NCBI GenBank assembly: GCA_016283075.1
Contig: JAEEMF010000048.1
Location: 1 to 16,823 of the forward strand
DNA length: 16,823 nt
Direction: 5' to 3'
Source of the DNA: Bacilli bacterium
GTDB lineage: Bacteria > Bacillota_I > Bacilli_A > RF39 > UBA660
Positions within the stretch are counted from its first letter, which is position 1. Every line of letters starts with the position of its first letter. Below, piece after piece: positions 6,376-14,000 of the stretch. The notes under the pieces are model-generated. The model saw only the letters and a list, made by a program, of their open reading frames with translations. It did not search any database and was not told the origin of the DNA. Position numbers and translations under genes: made by a program.

Positions 6376-6402
6376 CTTATAACAAATATCAATTTATGTC
6401 AA
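6376..6402 (-). promoter_or_regulatory. Candidate promoter for the zinc-ribbon protein gene
   Basis: Minus-strand TTGACA (6397-6402) is followed by TATAAG (6376-6381) after 15 bases, or by TAAGAT (6374-6379) after 17. A second TTGACA lies at 6411-6416. The spacing is not ideal, so the exact -10 is uncertain, but some promoter is needed here because a terminator lies just upstream. Confidence 0.45.
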
Positions 6403-6425
6403 TTATACATTGTCAATCAAATGAC

Positions 6426-6450
6426 AAAAAAGATAGACGAAATGTCTATC
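6426..6450 (-). terminator. Intrinsic terminator after the pilin-like gene
   Basis: GATAGAC/GTCTATC 7-bp stem (6432-6450) with a 5-base loop and a run of six T (6426-6431), 23 bases after the stop of the gene at 6474. Confidence 0.92.
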
Positions 6451-6473
6451 TAATTTATTTATAAAAAGTGTTA

Positions 6474-6920
6474 TTAATCAGTTGGTCCAAATGGTGAATC
6501 AGCTTCTCCACCACAGTCCTCTTCATTACTAATTACACAAGATAGACACTTAGCAAAACTATCTTCGTCTGACGCATCAGCGAATAATCCAACAGCCATT
6601 CTTACTATTACAAATACGAAGAATGTAATAGAACCAGCTATTAATCTAGTAATAAATTTTCTTCTTGCTTTAGCAATCTTTTCATTATCTTGTGCTGTTA
6701 CTGATTTAACCATATCAATACTACCCATAATAATTAATCCAATAGGAACAACTATTTGAAGTAGTGTATATGTATTTCTAAATATTCCAGCTAGTGGTGC
6801 AGGAAATGAAGTACTACCACACATAATGTATTCAGTAGTAAGTTCATCTGCGTAAACAACTTTAGTCATCATAGTAACTAAGAACATTACAAATGTAAAA
6901 TTAAATAATTTCTTTTTCAT
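6474..6920 (-). CDS. VirB2/T4SS-pilin-like small membrane protein
   Basis: The 148 residues start with a signal peptide (MKKK, hydrophobic 6-22, likely cleavage after VYA at about 24). Two transmembrane segments follow (about 51-69 and 93-113), joined by a short basic loop, VKSVTAQDNEKIAKARRKF. The order signal peptide, hydrophobic helix, PIGLIIMGSIDMVKSV, basic loop, KFITRLIAG, hydrophobic helix resembles the VirB2/TrbC-like T4SS pilin family of Firmicutes. The tail is acidic and cysteine-bearing (C125, C128, C136, with C34 nearer the N-terminus), suggesting disulphides outside the membrane. No other secretion gene is in the window, so a conjugation role cannot be claimed. It is a monocistronic unit with its own promoter and terminator. 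The family assignment comes from pattern recognition alone. Confidence 0.75.
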   Translation of the reverse strand: MKKKLFNFTFVMFLVTMMTKVVYADELTTEYIMCGSTSFPAPLAGIFRNTYTLLQIVVPIGLIIMGSIDMVKSVTAQDNEKIAKARRKFITRLIAGSITFFVFVIVRMAVGLFADASDEDSFAKCLSCVISNEEDCGGEADSPFGPTD

Positions 6921-6942
6921 AAAATCACCTATTCATGTATTA

Positions 6943-6951
6943 ATTATATCA
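6943..6951 (-). promoter_or_regulatory. Extended -10 promoter of the pilin-like gene
   Basis: The minus strand reads TGATATAAT, a perfect TGnTATAAT extended -10 element, 22 bases before the ATG. The -35 region (AATAAA) is poor, as is usual with an extended -10. An AGGTGA ribosome binding site lies between it and the start. Confidence 0.7.
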
Positions 6952-6969
6952 TATATTTAATATAATTTA

Positions 6970-7347
6970 TTACTTTCTTTTTGAAGAATCTACTATTTCA
7001 AAACCAAATACCTTTTTACCAGGTAAATCTAAGTATATAAGTTCTACTATATTTAAAATTACACATATAACTATTACCCATACATTAATATGCATTAAAG
7101 AAAGAAATATTACGTTAAATATAGATGTAAATACTACAAGTGACATAAGTATATAGTACTTATCTACAAATCTTTCTTTCTTAATTGGAATAAGTATTCC
7201 ATATTTTATAGAAAGATAGTTAATAGGAATTATTGCAAGTAAACGAAAATCTAATTTATAACAGTAAGCTATACCTATAAAATAGAAAGCTATAATAAGC
7301 GCTATATAAAATAAACTATATTTTAAAGCTTTAAGTATTCCTAACAT
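6970..7347 (-). CDS. Small multi-pass membrane protein, coupled to polA
   Basis: No family is recognised. The 125 residues are mostly hydrophobic, with three or four likely transmembrane segments (about 8-28, 35-54, 65-85 and 88-107). A basic stretch, PIKKERFVDKYY, lies in the middle and the tail VDSSKRK is charged. The ATG overlaps the polA stop by one base (TAATG), and TGAGG a few bases upstream can act as ribosome binding site, so translation is coupled to polA. It has no promoter of its own, and I see no terminator before the extended -10 promoter of the next gene. Function unknown. Pairing with polA may be only positional. Confidence 0.82.
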   Translation of the reverse strand: MLGILKALKYSLFYIALIIAFYFIGIAYCYKLDFRLLAIIPINYLSIKYGILIPIKKERFVDKYYILMSLVVFTSIFNVIFLSLMHINVWVIVICVILNIVELIYLDLPGKKVFGFEIVDSSKRK

Positions 7348-9938
7348 TATTTAGCCTCATACCAGTCTTTACCATATTCAGTTTCTATCTTAAGAGGTAC
7401 ATCTAACTTTACAATATTTTCCATTACTTCTTCAAGAAGTTTAATTACTTCATCTTTTTCTTCTTTTACTGCATCTATAACAAGTTCATCGTGTACTTGA
7501 ATAATTATTTTACTTTTTAACTTATGATCTTTAAATACTTTATGTAATTTAACCATAGCCATCTTTATAATATCAGCACTAGTTCCTTGTATTGGAGTAT
7601 TTAAAGCCATTCTTTCTCCTTGCTGACGAATCATATAATTTGTATTAGATAATTCATTTAACACTCTTTTACGGTTAAATAAAGTAAGTACATATTTATT
7701 ATCATATGCTTCCTTAATAACTTTATCCATATATTCTTTTATACCAGGATATGTTTCAAAATATTTATCAATAAACTGTTTAGCTTCTTGTATAGAGATA
7801 CCAGCATTCTCTGATAAACCAAATGGACTTATTCCATAGATAATACCAAAGTTTACAGCTTTAGCAATTCTTCTTTCGGTCTTAGTAACATTTTCTATAT
7901 CAACTTTAAAGATATCACTAGCAGTCTTACTATGAATATCCATACCTTTTTTAAAAGCATCTATTAAAGTATCAACATGTGCCATATGAGAAAGTATTCT
8001 AAGTTCTATTTGAGAATAATCTCCACTTATAATAAATCCATCTTTAGTACTTGGTACAAAAGATTTCCTTATTAATCTACCATATTCATATCTAATAGGA
8101 ATATTTTGTAAATTAGGTTCTATAGAAGATAATCTTCCTGTTCTAGTAAGAGCCTGCGTATATATAGTATGAATCTTACCATCTATAACAGCATCTTTTA
8201 AACCTTCTATATAAGTAGAATATAGTTTAGTAAGAGTTCTATATTCCATAATTAACCCTATTATAGGATGTTTATCTTTAAGTTTTTCTAGAACATCTAC
8301 AGATGTAGAGTATCCTGTTTTTAATTTTTTACCATGTGGTAAATTTAATTTTTCAAATAATACTTCACCAAGTTGTGATGGACTGGATATATTAAATTCT
8401 TCTCCAGCATGATTATAGATGTCACGACTTAGTAAATCAATTTTAACTTTGATTTCTTCACCCATCTCATCAAGTTTCTTAGTATCAACACATACTCCGT
8501 CATACTCCATATCTCCTAGTACATAACTAAGAGGCATTTCTATATCTAAAAGTAATTTTAACTGATTTTCTTCTTCTAACTTCTTATAAAAGATATCTTT
8601 ACTTTCATAAATAAACTTTGCTTTCATAATAGTGTTATACGCTACTACATCATCACTAGGAATAGTTAGTTTACTTCCCTTTCCATATATATTTTCATAG
8701 AAAGGAATATCATTATCAAAGTTATTTGCTAAATAAGCAATATCATCTTTTACATTATATTCTAGTATGTATCCTGCTAGTAGTGTATCGAAACTAACAT
8801 TATCGTAATTAATACCAAGTTTCTTTAAAGATACATAATTCTTCTTTAAATCATATGTATAACAAGGAATATCTTTTAATTTAGTAAGAACATCTTTTAT
8901 TAAATCTTTTTTAACATAAAAACTATTTTCTTCATTATAAATAGCCATACCAATAATATCAGATGTATGATAATTAAAACCTAGTATTTCTATATACATA
9001 GCATATGGTTTAGTAATATTAACATCTTTAATATCTGTAATTATCTTTATATCTAAAGGTTTAATATCTTCTACTTTTTGTTTATCTTTTTTCTTAAATG
9101 AATAGAATTCTAAATCATCATAAAGTTCATTTAATTTTTCATGATTAGGTCCTAAATATTTAATATCTTCTAACTTAATATCTAAAGGTACATCTCTAAT
9201 AATAGTTGCAATATCATAACTTTGATATGCGCTTTCTTTACCTTCTATTAATTTATCTTTAGTAGCGCCCTTAATAGAATCAATATTTTCATATATTCCA
9301 TCTAAACTCTTATATTCTTGAAGTAGTTTTAAAGCAGTCTTCTCACCTATTCCTTTTACTCCTGGAATATTATCAGATGGATCTCCCATTAATGCTTTTA
9401 AATCTACTACCTTTTTAGGTTCTATACCCCACTCTTTAGTAAATGACTGTTCATTATATCTTACATAATCTTTTTGTTTTAATAACTTAATATCTACATC
9501 ACTACTAATTAACTGAAGTAAATCTTTATCGCTACTAATAATAGTACCTACATAATTACTATCTTTATTACAGTATTCAGCAAATGTACCAATAATATCA
9601 TCTGCCTCATAATTATCTATTTCATAGTATTTAATACCCATACATGTAAGAAGTTCTTTCGCTACTGGGAACTGTTGTTTTAGTTCTAAAGGAGTTTCTA
9701 TTCTTCCTCCTTTATATTCACTATACTTCTCATGTCTAAATGTTTTACCTTTATCAAAAGCAACTATCATATAAACTGGTTTTTCTTCTAAAACTATTTT
9801 ATTTATCATATTAGTAAATCCAAATAAACCATTAGTTGGAAAACCTTTACTATTCTTCATAAAGTTACCATTATATGCTGTTGCGTAATAACTTCTAAAA
9901 AGTAAATTATTACCATCTACTAAGATAATGTTTTCCAT
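7347..9938 (-). CDS. polA: DNA polymerase I
   Basis: Repair and Okazaki-fragment maturation polymerase of 863 aa. Residues 1-290 are the 5'-3' exonuclease/flap domain, with VDGNNLLFRSYYA, the acidic YEADDIIG (110-117), SSDKDLLQL and the helix-hairpin-helix GVKGIGEKTALKLL. Residues 290-460 are the 3'-5' exonuclease fold with catalytic acids missing: MYIEILG replaces the DxE motif, and the second motif lacks its Asp. Proofreading is therefore probably lost, as in Bacillus PolA. The polymerase domain has motif A with D640 (DYSQIELR), the O-helix RRIAKAVNFGIIYG (689-702, K693, F697, Y701) and motif C HDE (816-818). The ATG at 9936-9938 follows AGGTGA. The downstream membrane gene overlaps its stop. 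Confidence 0.98.
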   Translation of the reverse strand: MENIILVDGNNLLFRSYYATAYNGNFMKNSKGFPTNGLFGFTNMINKIVLEEKPVYMIVAFDKGKTFRHEKYSEYKGGRIETPLELKQQFPVAKELLTCMGIKYYEIDNYEADDIIGTFAEYCNKDSNYVGTIISSDKDLLQLISSDVDIKLLKQKDYVRYNEQSFTKEWGIEPKKVVDLKALMGDPSDNIPGVKGIGEKTALKLLQEYKSLDGIYENIDSIKGATKDKLIEGKESAYQSYDIATIIRDVPLDIKLEDIKYLGPNHEKLNELYDDLEFYSFKKKDKQKVEDIKPLDIKIITDIKDVNITKPYAMYIEILGFNYHTSDIIGMAIYNEENSFYVKKDLIKDVLTKLKDIPCYTYDLKKNYVSLKKLGINYDNVSFDTLLAGYILEYNVKDDIAYLANNFDNDIPFYENIYGKGSKLTIPSDDVVAYNTIMKAKFIYESKDIFYKKLEEENQLKLLLDIEMPLSYVLGDMEYDGVCVDTKKLDEMGEEIKVKIDLLSRDIYNHAGEEFNISSPSQLGEVLFEKLNLPHGKKLKTGYSTSVDVLEKLKDKHPIIGLIMEYRTLTKLYSTYIEGLKDAVIDGKIHTIYTQALTRTGRLSSIEPNLQNIPIRYEYGRLIRKSFVPSTKDGFIISGDYSQIELRILSHMAHVDTLIDAFKKGMDIHSKTASDIFKVDIENVTKTERRIAKAVNFGIIYGISPFGLSENAGISIQEAKQFIDKYFETYPGIKEYMDKVIKEAYDNKYVLTLFNRKRVLNELSNTNYMIRQQGERMALNTPIQGTSADIIKMAMVKLHKVFKDHKLKSKIIIQVHDELVIDAVKEEKDEVIKLLEEVMENIVKLDVPLKIETEYGKDWYEAK

Positions 9939-9954
9939 ATTATCACCTAATAAA

Positions 9955-9983
9955 ATTATATCATTTATAAGGCTTTTAGTAAA
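9955..9983 (-). promoter_or_regulatory. Promoter of polA
   Basis: Minus-strand TATAAT (9955-9960) preceded by TGA gives an extended -10 TGATATAAT. TTTACT (9978-9983) is a fair -35 at 17-base spacing. The element lies between the toxin-antitoxin terminator and the polA start. Confidence 0.75.
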
Positions 9984-9987
9984 TTAA

Positions 9988-10026
9988 ATAAAGGAAAATA
10001 GAGGATAGTTCAATCAACTATCCTCT
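9988..10026 (-). terminator. Intrinsic terminator of the toxin-antitoxin operon
   Basis: Perfect 11-bp hairpin AGAGGATAGTT/AACTATCCTCT (10000-10010 and 10016-10026) with a 5-base loop. A T-rich but interrupted tail (ATTTTCCTTTATTT) follows on the minus strand. It overlaps the last codons and the TAG stop of the toxin gene. Confidence 0.8.
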
Positions 10027-10329
10027 AAATAAATCAGAATGACTTCCGGTAGAAACAAGAAGTAAAATAAGTTCATCGTCATCTCGTTTATAAACGAGAA
10101 GCCAATCGGGCTCAATATGACATTCAAAACACTCACGATAAATATCATTATTCAAAAGTGAATGATTTCGATATTTTGCTTCTGGCTCTTCACCTAAAGC
10201 AAGTTTACTAATAACATATTTTAATTTATTTAAATCTTTACCTTGTTTAGCAATTTTTTTGTAATTCTTTTTAAATCTTGAAGAAAAACGAACACAATAT
10301 CTACTCCCCGCTGAAATATCGTTATTCAC
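10018..10329 (-). CDS. yafQ: YafQ-family mRNA interferase toxin (RelE superfamily)
   Basis: Ribosome-dependent endoribonuclease toxin of a type II toxin-antitoxin pair. The 103 residues end with the YafQ signature YRECFECHIEPDWLLVYKRDDDELILLLVSTGSHSDLF. Residues equivalent to the catalytic set of E. coli YafQ are present: H56, H71, D75, W76 and H97. The frame opens with GTG at 10327-10329, overlapping the antitoxin stop by 8 bases, which suggests coupled translation at a low level. There is no in-frame ATG close by. Codon choice includes CGA twice, CGT, CCC and CTC, while neighbouring housekeeping genes use mostly AGA and A/T-ending codons, which hints at horizontal origin. Confidence 0.93.
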   Translation of the reverse strand: MNNDISAGSRYCVRFSSRFKKNYKKIAKQGKDLNKLKYVISKLALGEEPEAKYRNHSLLNNDIYRECFECHIEPDWLLVYKRDDDELILLLVSTGSHSDLFRG

Positions 10330-10615
10330 TATCTAAATCCCTAAACAACTCATCAAGAGAATCATATGACTTATATTTTTCTGGATGTTTTGTCATATAA
10401 TCTAATTCTTTTAGAGCTTTCATCAGTTCTTTACTAGGTTTTTTTTCTTCGATTTTAAATGGAATACTTGATGTTTTAACACACTGATTTAAAAACATAT
10501 TTATTGCTGTACTCATATTTAAGCCTAAGTTTTTAAATAAATTGTCACATTCCCGTTTTAGAGCAGAATCAACTCTAATGTTTAAATTAGTAGTTGTGTT
10601 TGGAAAATTCGACAT
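10322..10615 (-). CDS. relB: RelB/DinJ-family antitoxin
   Basis: Antitoxin that neutralises the YafQ-like toxin and represses its own operon. The chosen ATG at 10613-10615 gives 97 aa. It is preceded by a strong AAAGGAGGAGAG ribosome binding site, while an in-frame ATG 19 codons upstream would lie in the promoter. The N-terminal half has the ribbon-helix-helix pattern NLNIRVDSALKRECDNLF...GLNMSTAINMFLNQCVKTSSIPF typical of DinJ/RelB. The C-terminal half is acidic and would wrap the toxin. The gene ends inside the toxin start (8-base overlap). Confidence 0.93.
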   Translation of the reverse strand: MSNFPNTTTNLNIRVDSALKRECDNLFKNLGLNMSTAINMFLNQCVKTSSIPFKIEEKKPSKELMKALKELDYMTKHPEKYKSYDSLDELFRDLDSE

Positions 10616-10639
10616 ATTACTCTCCTCCTTTGCTAAAGC

Positions 10640-10659
10640 CATTATATAACTATATAATG
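10640..10659. promoter_or_regulatory. Palindromic operator of the toxin-antitoxin operon
   Basis: Perfect inverted repeat with 9-bp arms CATTATATA/TATATAATG and a 2-base centre. It covers the -10 box and most of the spacer, so it is the likely binding site for the ribbon-helix-helix antitoxin and the toxin-antitoxin complex. Its position implies blocking of RNA polymerase. Binding is inferred. Confidence 0.75.
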
Positions 10660-10669
10660 ACATTGTCAA
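10641..10669 (-). promoter_or_regulatory. Sigma-A promoter of the toxin-antitoxin operon
   Basis: TTGACA (10664-10669) and TATAAT (10641-10646) are exactly 17 bases apart, a perfect consensus 26 bases upstream of the antitoxin ATG. Such strength fits an autorepressed operon. Confidence 0.93.
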
Positions 10670-10695
10670 CACAATATCATTATACGTATTTAAAT

Positions 10696-10721
10696 AAAAA
10701 AGCAGCTAAATACTGCTTTTT
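10696..10721. terminator. Terminator after the InlB-repeat gene, possibly bidirectional
   Basis: AAAAAGCAG/CTGCTTTTT stem (10697-10705 and 10713-10721) with a 7-base loop and T's on the 3' side of either strand. It directly overlaps the TAA stop of the gene at 10720. All visible genes are on the minus strand, so the reverse activity may be incidental. Confidence 0.88.
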
Positions 10722-11088
10722 ATTTCCATTTTGCATAAATAGTTACATTATTATAACCAGTGATGCAAGTACCTTTTTCTAAAATAGGATTTGGTTCAAC
10801 ATTAAGTGTTGAATCACCATCTACTTTTTTAGTAAATTCTTTATCATAATACCAACCATCAAAAGTATATCCTTCTTTAGTAGGTACTGGAAGAGTACTA
10901 TATGAGTTTGGTGGACAAGCTATACATACAGAAGATAATTCTAAAGATTCTCCTCCATTAGTATTATATATAATTCCAAAACTTCCACCTGATATTGAAT
11001 AACATTCGTTATCCTCATTATTAAACTTTATTAGTAATAAAATAGTTACAACTAATAATAAAGTAATAACAATAATTATCTTTTTCAT
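10720..11088 (-). CDS. Membrane-anchored protein with one InlB/Listeria-Bacteroides repeat
   Basis: The 122 residues have a basic start and a strong hydrophobic segment (4-20) acting as signal anchor. One InlB B-repeat (Flg_new type) fills the rest: IIYNTNGGE (39-47), then PVPTKEGYTFDGWYYDKEFTKKV and a final VTIYAKWK at the C-terminus. A 15-20 residue cysteine-bearing loop is inserted before the last strand, and C55/C58 lie between the first strands. C29, C55, C58 and C108 could form disulphides outside the cell. These repeats usually occur in tandem in large surface proteins, so a single-repeat mini-protein is unusual. The AGGAGAAATT ribosome binding site partly overlaps the polC stop. The gap is 8 bases, so it is co-transcribed with polC. 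Confidence 0.88.
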   Translation of the reverse strand: MKKIIIVITLLLVVTILLLIKFNNEDNECYSISGGSFGIIYNTNGGESLELSSVCIACPPNSYSTLPVPTKEGYTFDGWYYDKEFTKKVDGDSTLNVEPNPILEKGTCITGYNNVTIYAKWK

Positions 11089-11096
11089 AATTTCTC

Positions 11097-14000
11097 CTAG
11101 AAAAGTGATAACTGATTAGATTCATCCATACCATCAAGTACTCCAAGAGTTCTCATTTTATCAACAAGTGTTTGAGATACTTTTCCTCGTTTTTGGAAGT
11201 CCTCTATACTCATAAATGGTCTAATCTTTCTTTCTTTAACGATAGTATCAGCAACAGCACCACCTAGACCATCAAGCGCTCTAAATGGAATAATTAAACC
11301 TTTACCATCTTCGGTAATAACAAAGTTCTTACCATCACTTTTTTCAATATCAATATTTTTAAAATAGAATCCTCTTGCACACATTTCAAGACATAGACAT
11401 AGAGTTTCTCTTGTATCTAAATCTTTATTTGTTGCAGCATTACCTTTTTCATCTATTTCATCTATTTTAGCACGTATTGCTTCTTCACCTAAAATCATAG
11501 ATTCAATATGGAACTGATCTCTACGTATTGATAGATATGCACAGTAATACCAAATTGGGTGATGTACCTTAAACCAAGCTATTCTAAAGGCTGATGTAAC
11601 ATATGCAGTTGCATGGGCTTTAGGGAACATGTACTTAATCTTACGACATGACTCTATATACCACTCAGGTATACCATGTTCTTTCATATATGTTGCATGA
11701 TCTTTCCATCCTTCAGGATCTTTACTAGCTTTACCTTTACGAACAAATTCCATTATCTTGAAGGCTTTAGCTGGAGGAAGTCCCCATGCCATCAAGTTAA
11801 CCATAATATCATCACGACATCCGATAACGTCTTTAAATGGTACTTTTATAACACCATTTTCATCAGGAGTACATAGATCTCTAGCATTACCAAGCCATAC
11901 ATCAGTACCATGAGAAAGTCCTGATATTTTAATAAGTTCGGCAAATGTTGTAGGTTTAGTTTCTTCAAGCATTCCTAGTAGGAATGATGTACCAAACTCT
12001 GGAACGCCAAGTGTACCAGTTGGGCAGTACTTCTTGCCATCTTTTACTAAACCTCTTAGTTGTTCTTTCTTAACTCCTAGTATTTCAGGTCCGGTAAAGA
12101 TACTCATTGTATCTCTATCTCCTAAATCTATTTCAGTAACATCTATACCAGATAAATCCTGAAGCATTCTAAGTACTGTAGGATCATCGTGTCCAAGTAT
12201 ATCTAGTTTTAAAAGGTCTGCTTCAATCTTATGGTAATCAAAGTGTGTTGTTCTCCAGTTAGGACTATCATCACTTCTTGGAGCATCAGCAGGATACTGG
12301 AATGGTGTAAAATCCCATACATCTTTATATCCTGGTACTACTACGATACCACCTGGATGCTGACCAGTAGTTCTTTTAACACCAGTACATCCTACAGCAA
12401 GTCTTTCTACTTCACAAGTTCTTATATTACTCTTAATAAGACCTTTTTTCTTAAGTTCATCTTTTGATGGAATCTTTATACCATATGAATCAGTTTCAAT
12501 CTTAAGAGCATCATACATTCTTTCTTCATAGTATCCTTGTACATAACCAAAAGCTGTTTTATCAGCTACTGTACCAATAGTACCTGCTCTATATACATTA
12601 TCAGTACCAAATAGTACTTTAGTATATTCATGAGCTGATGCTTGGTTATCACCAGAGAAGTTAAGGTCAATATCTGGTACCTTTTCTCCAGCAAATCCTA
12701 AGAACGTAGCAAATGGCATGTCATTACCTTGATGTATCATTAACTCTCCACATTCAGGACAGTTTTTATTAGGTAAATCAAATCCACTTGGATAACTATT
12801 AGCATAAGGTTGTCCATCTTCATCATTAAATTCATTATGACAGCACTTAGGACAGTAGTAATGAGCAGGAAGTCCATTACATTCTGTTATACCCATCATA
12901 CTTGCTACAAAAGAAGATCCAACAGATCCACGGGAACCTACTAAGTAACCTTCATCATTAGAGTGTTTAACAAGTTTTTGAGCAATTAAGTAAATAACGT
13001 CAAATCCTCCACCAATGATACCAGTTAAAAGTAACTTAGCTTTCTTAGTTGCTTCTTCATCATTAAGTTCAGGTTCATCTTTTAGTACTTCTTCTTTTTT
13101 AAGTTCAACGATAGCATCATATCCACACATTATCTTATCATGAAGATAACTAGAGAATCTTTCTTCTTTCTCTTCATCTGATAAATCAGGGAATTCACTA
13201 TCCATCTTAGCTCTAACAAGTCCTATAATCTTATCTCCGTAGAACTCCTGAGCAATTCTTTCTTCAATGTTTCTAGGCAAGTTCTTACCATACATACTTT
13301 GAGCTTTTTCAAATACTAAATCTCTACACGTTTCTTGAGAGTGCTCTATTATTGGTGAGAATGGTTTATCTGGATAAACTATTACTTCTATCTCATCAAT
13401 CATATCAATTATCTTATTAGTATTTGTAATAACTATCTCTTTAGATAGTTCTTTATCATTAAGCCATGAAAAACTATCTAACATCTCATTTGTATTTCTA
13501 AAGAATTGATTTGGTATATGACCAGTACCACTTTCTTTAGATTTATTAAATGGTACATCTAGAGAATAAATACCAGTTGTAAAATCACATGAAAGTACTT
13601 TAGATGTTTGTAATTTTTTAAGTGTAGCACTTATAAAATATTTTTTAGCTTCTTCATCAGAAATATTTATTTCTTCATCACTAGCTTTTTTATCTACTAC
13701 ATATAAAGTAGCAATATTATTAGAATTAATTTCTATATCACCTAGTGATGATAAAGCAAATACATATTTTAATACTTTAATTTCATTTTTACTTAAATCC
13801 CATCCATTTGTTTTAGCTTTTAATATAGCGTTATTTATATTATCAGCATTTATATTTACTTTCTTATCTCCAGAAAGTAATCTCGCAAATGGATGTCTAC
13901 CTTTACCAGGTACATTTTGATTAATTATTATTTCACGATATAATCTATCAGATTCATCTAAGTTATGTACATCTCCTGTTGCAACAATTAACTTACCAGC

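Noticed and set aside
7347..9938. PolA with lost proofreading as a novel feature
   Set aside because: The catalytic acids of the 3'-5' domain are missing, but this is usual for Bacillus-type PolA.
10616..10672. Upstream ATG (10670-10672) as start of the antitoxin
   Set aside because: It lies at the -35 of the consensus promoter. The ATG at 10613-10615 has a strong ribosome binding site and gives a normal RelB/DinJ length.
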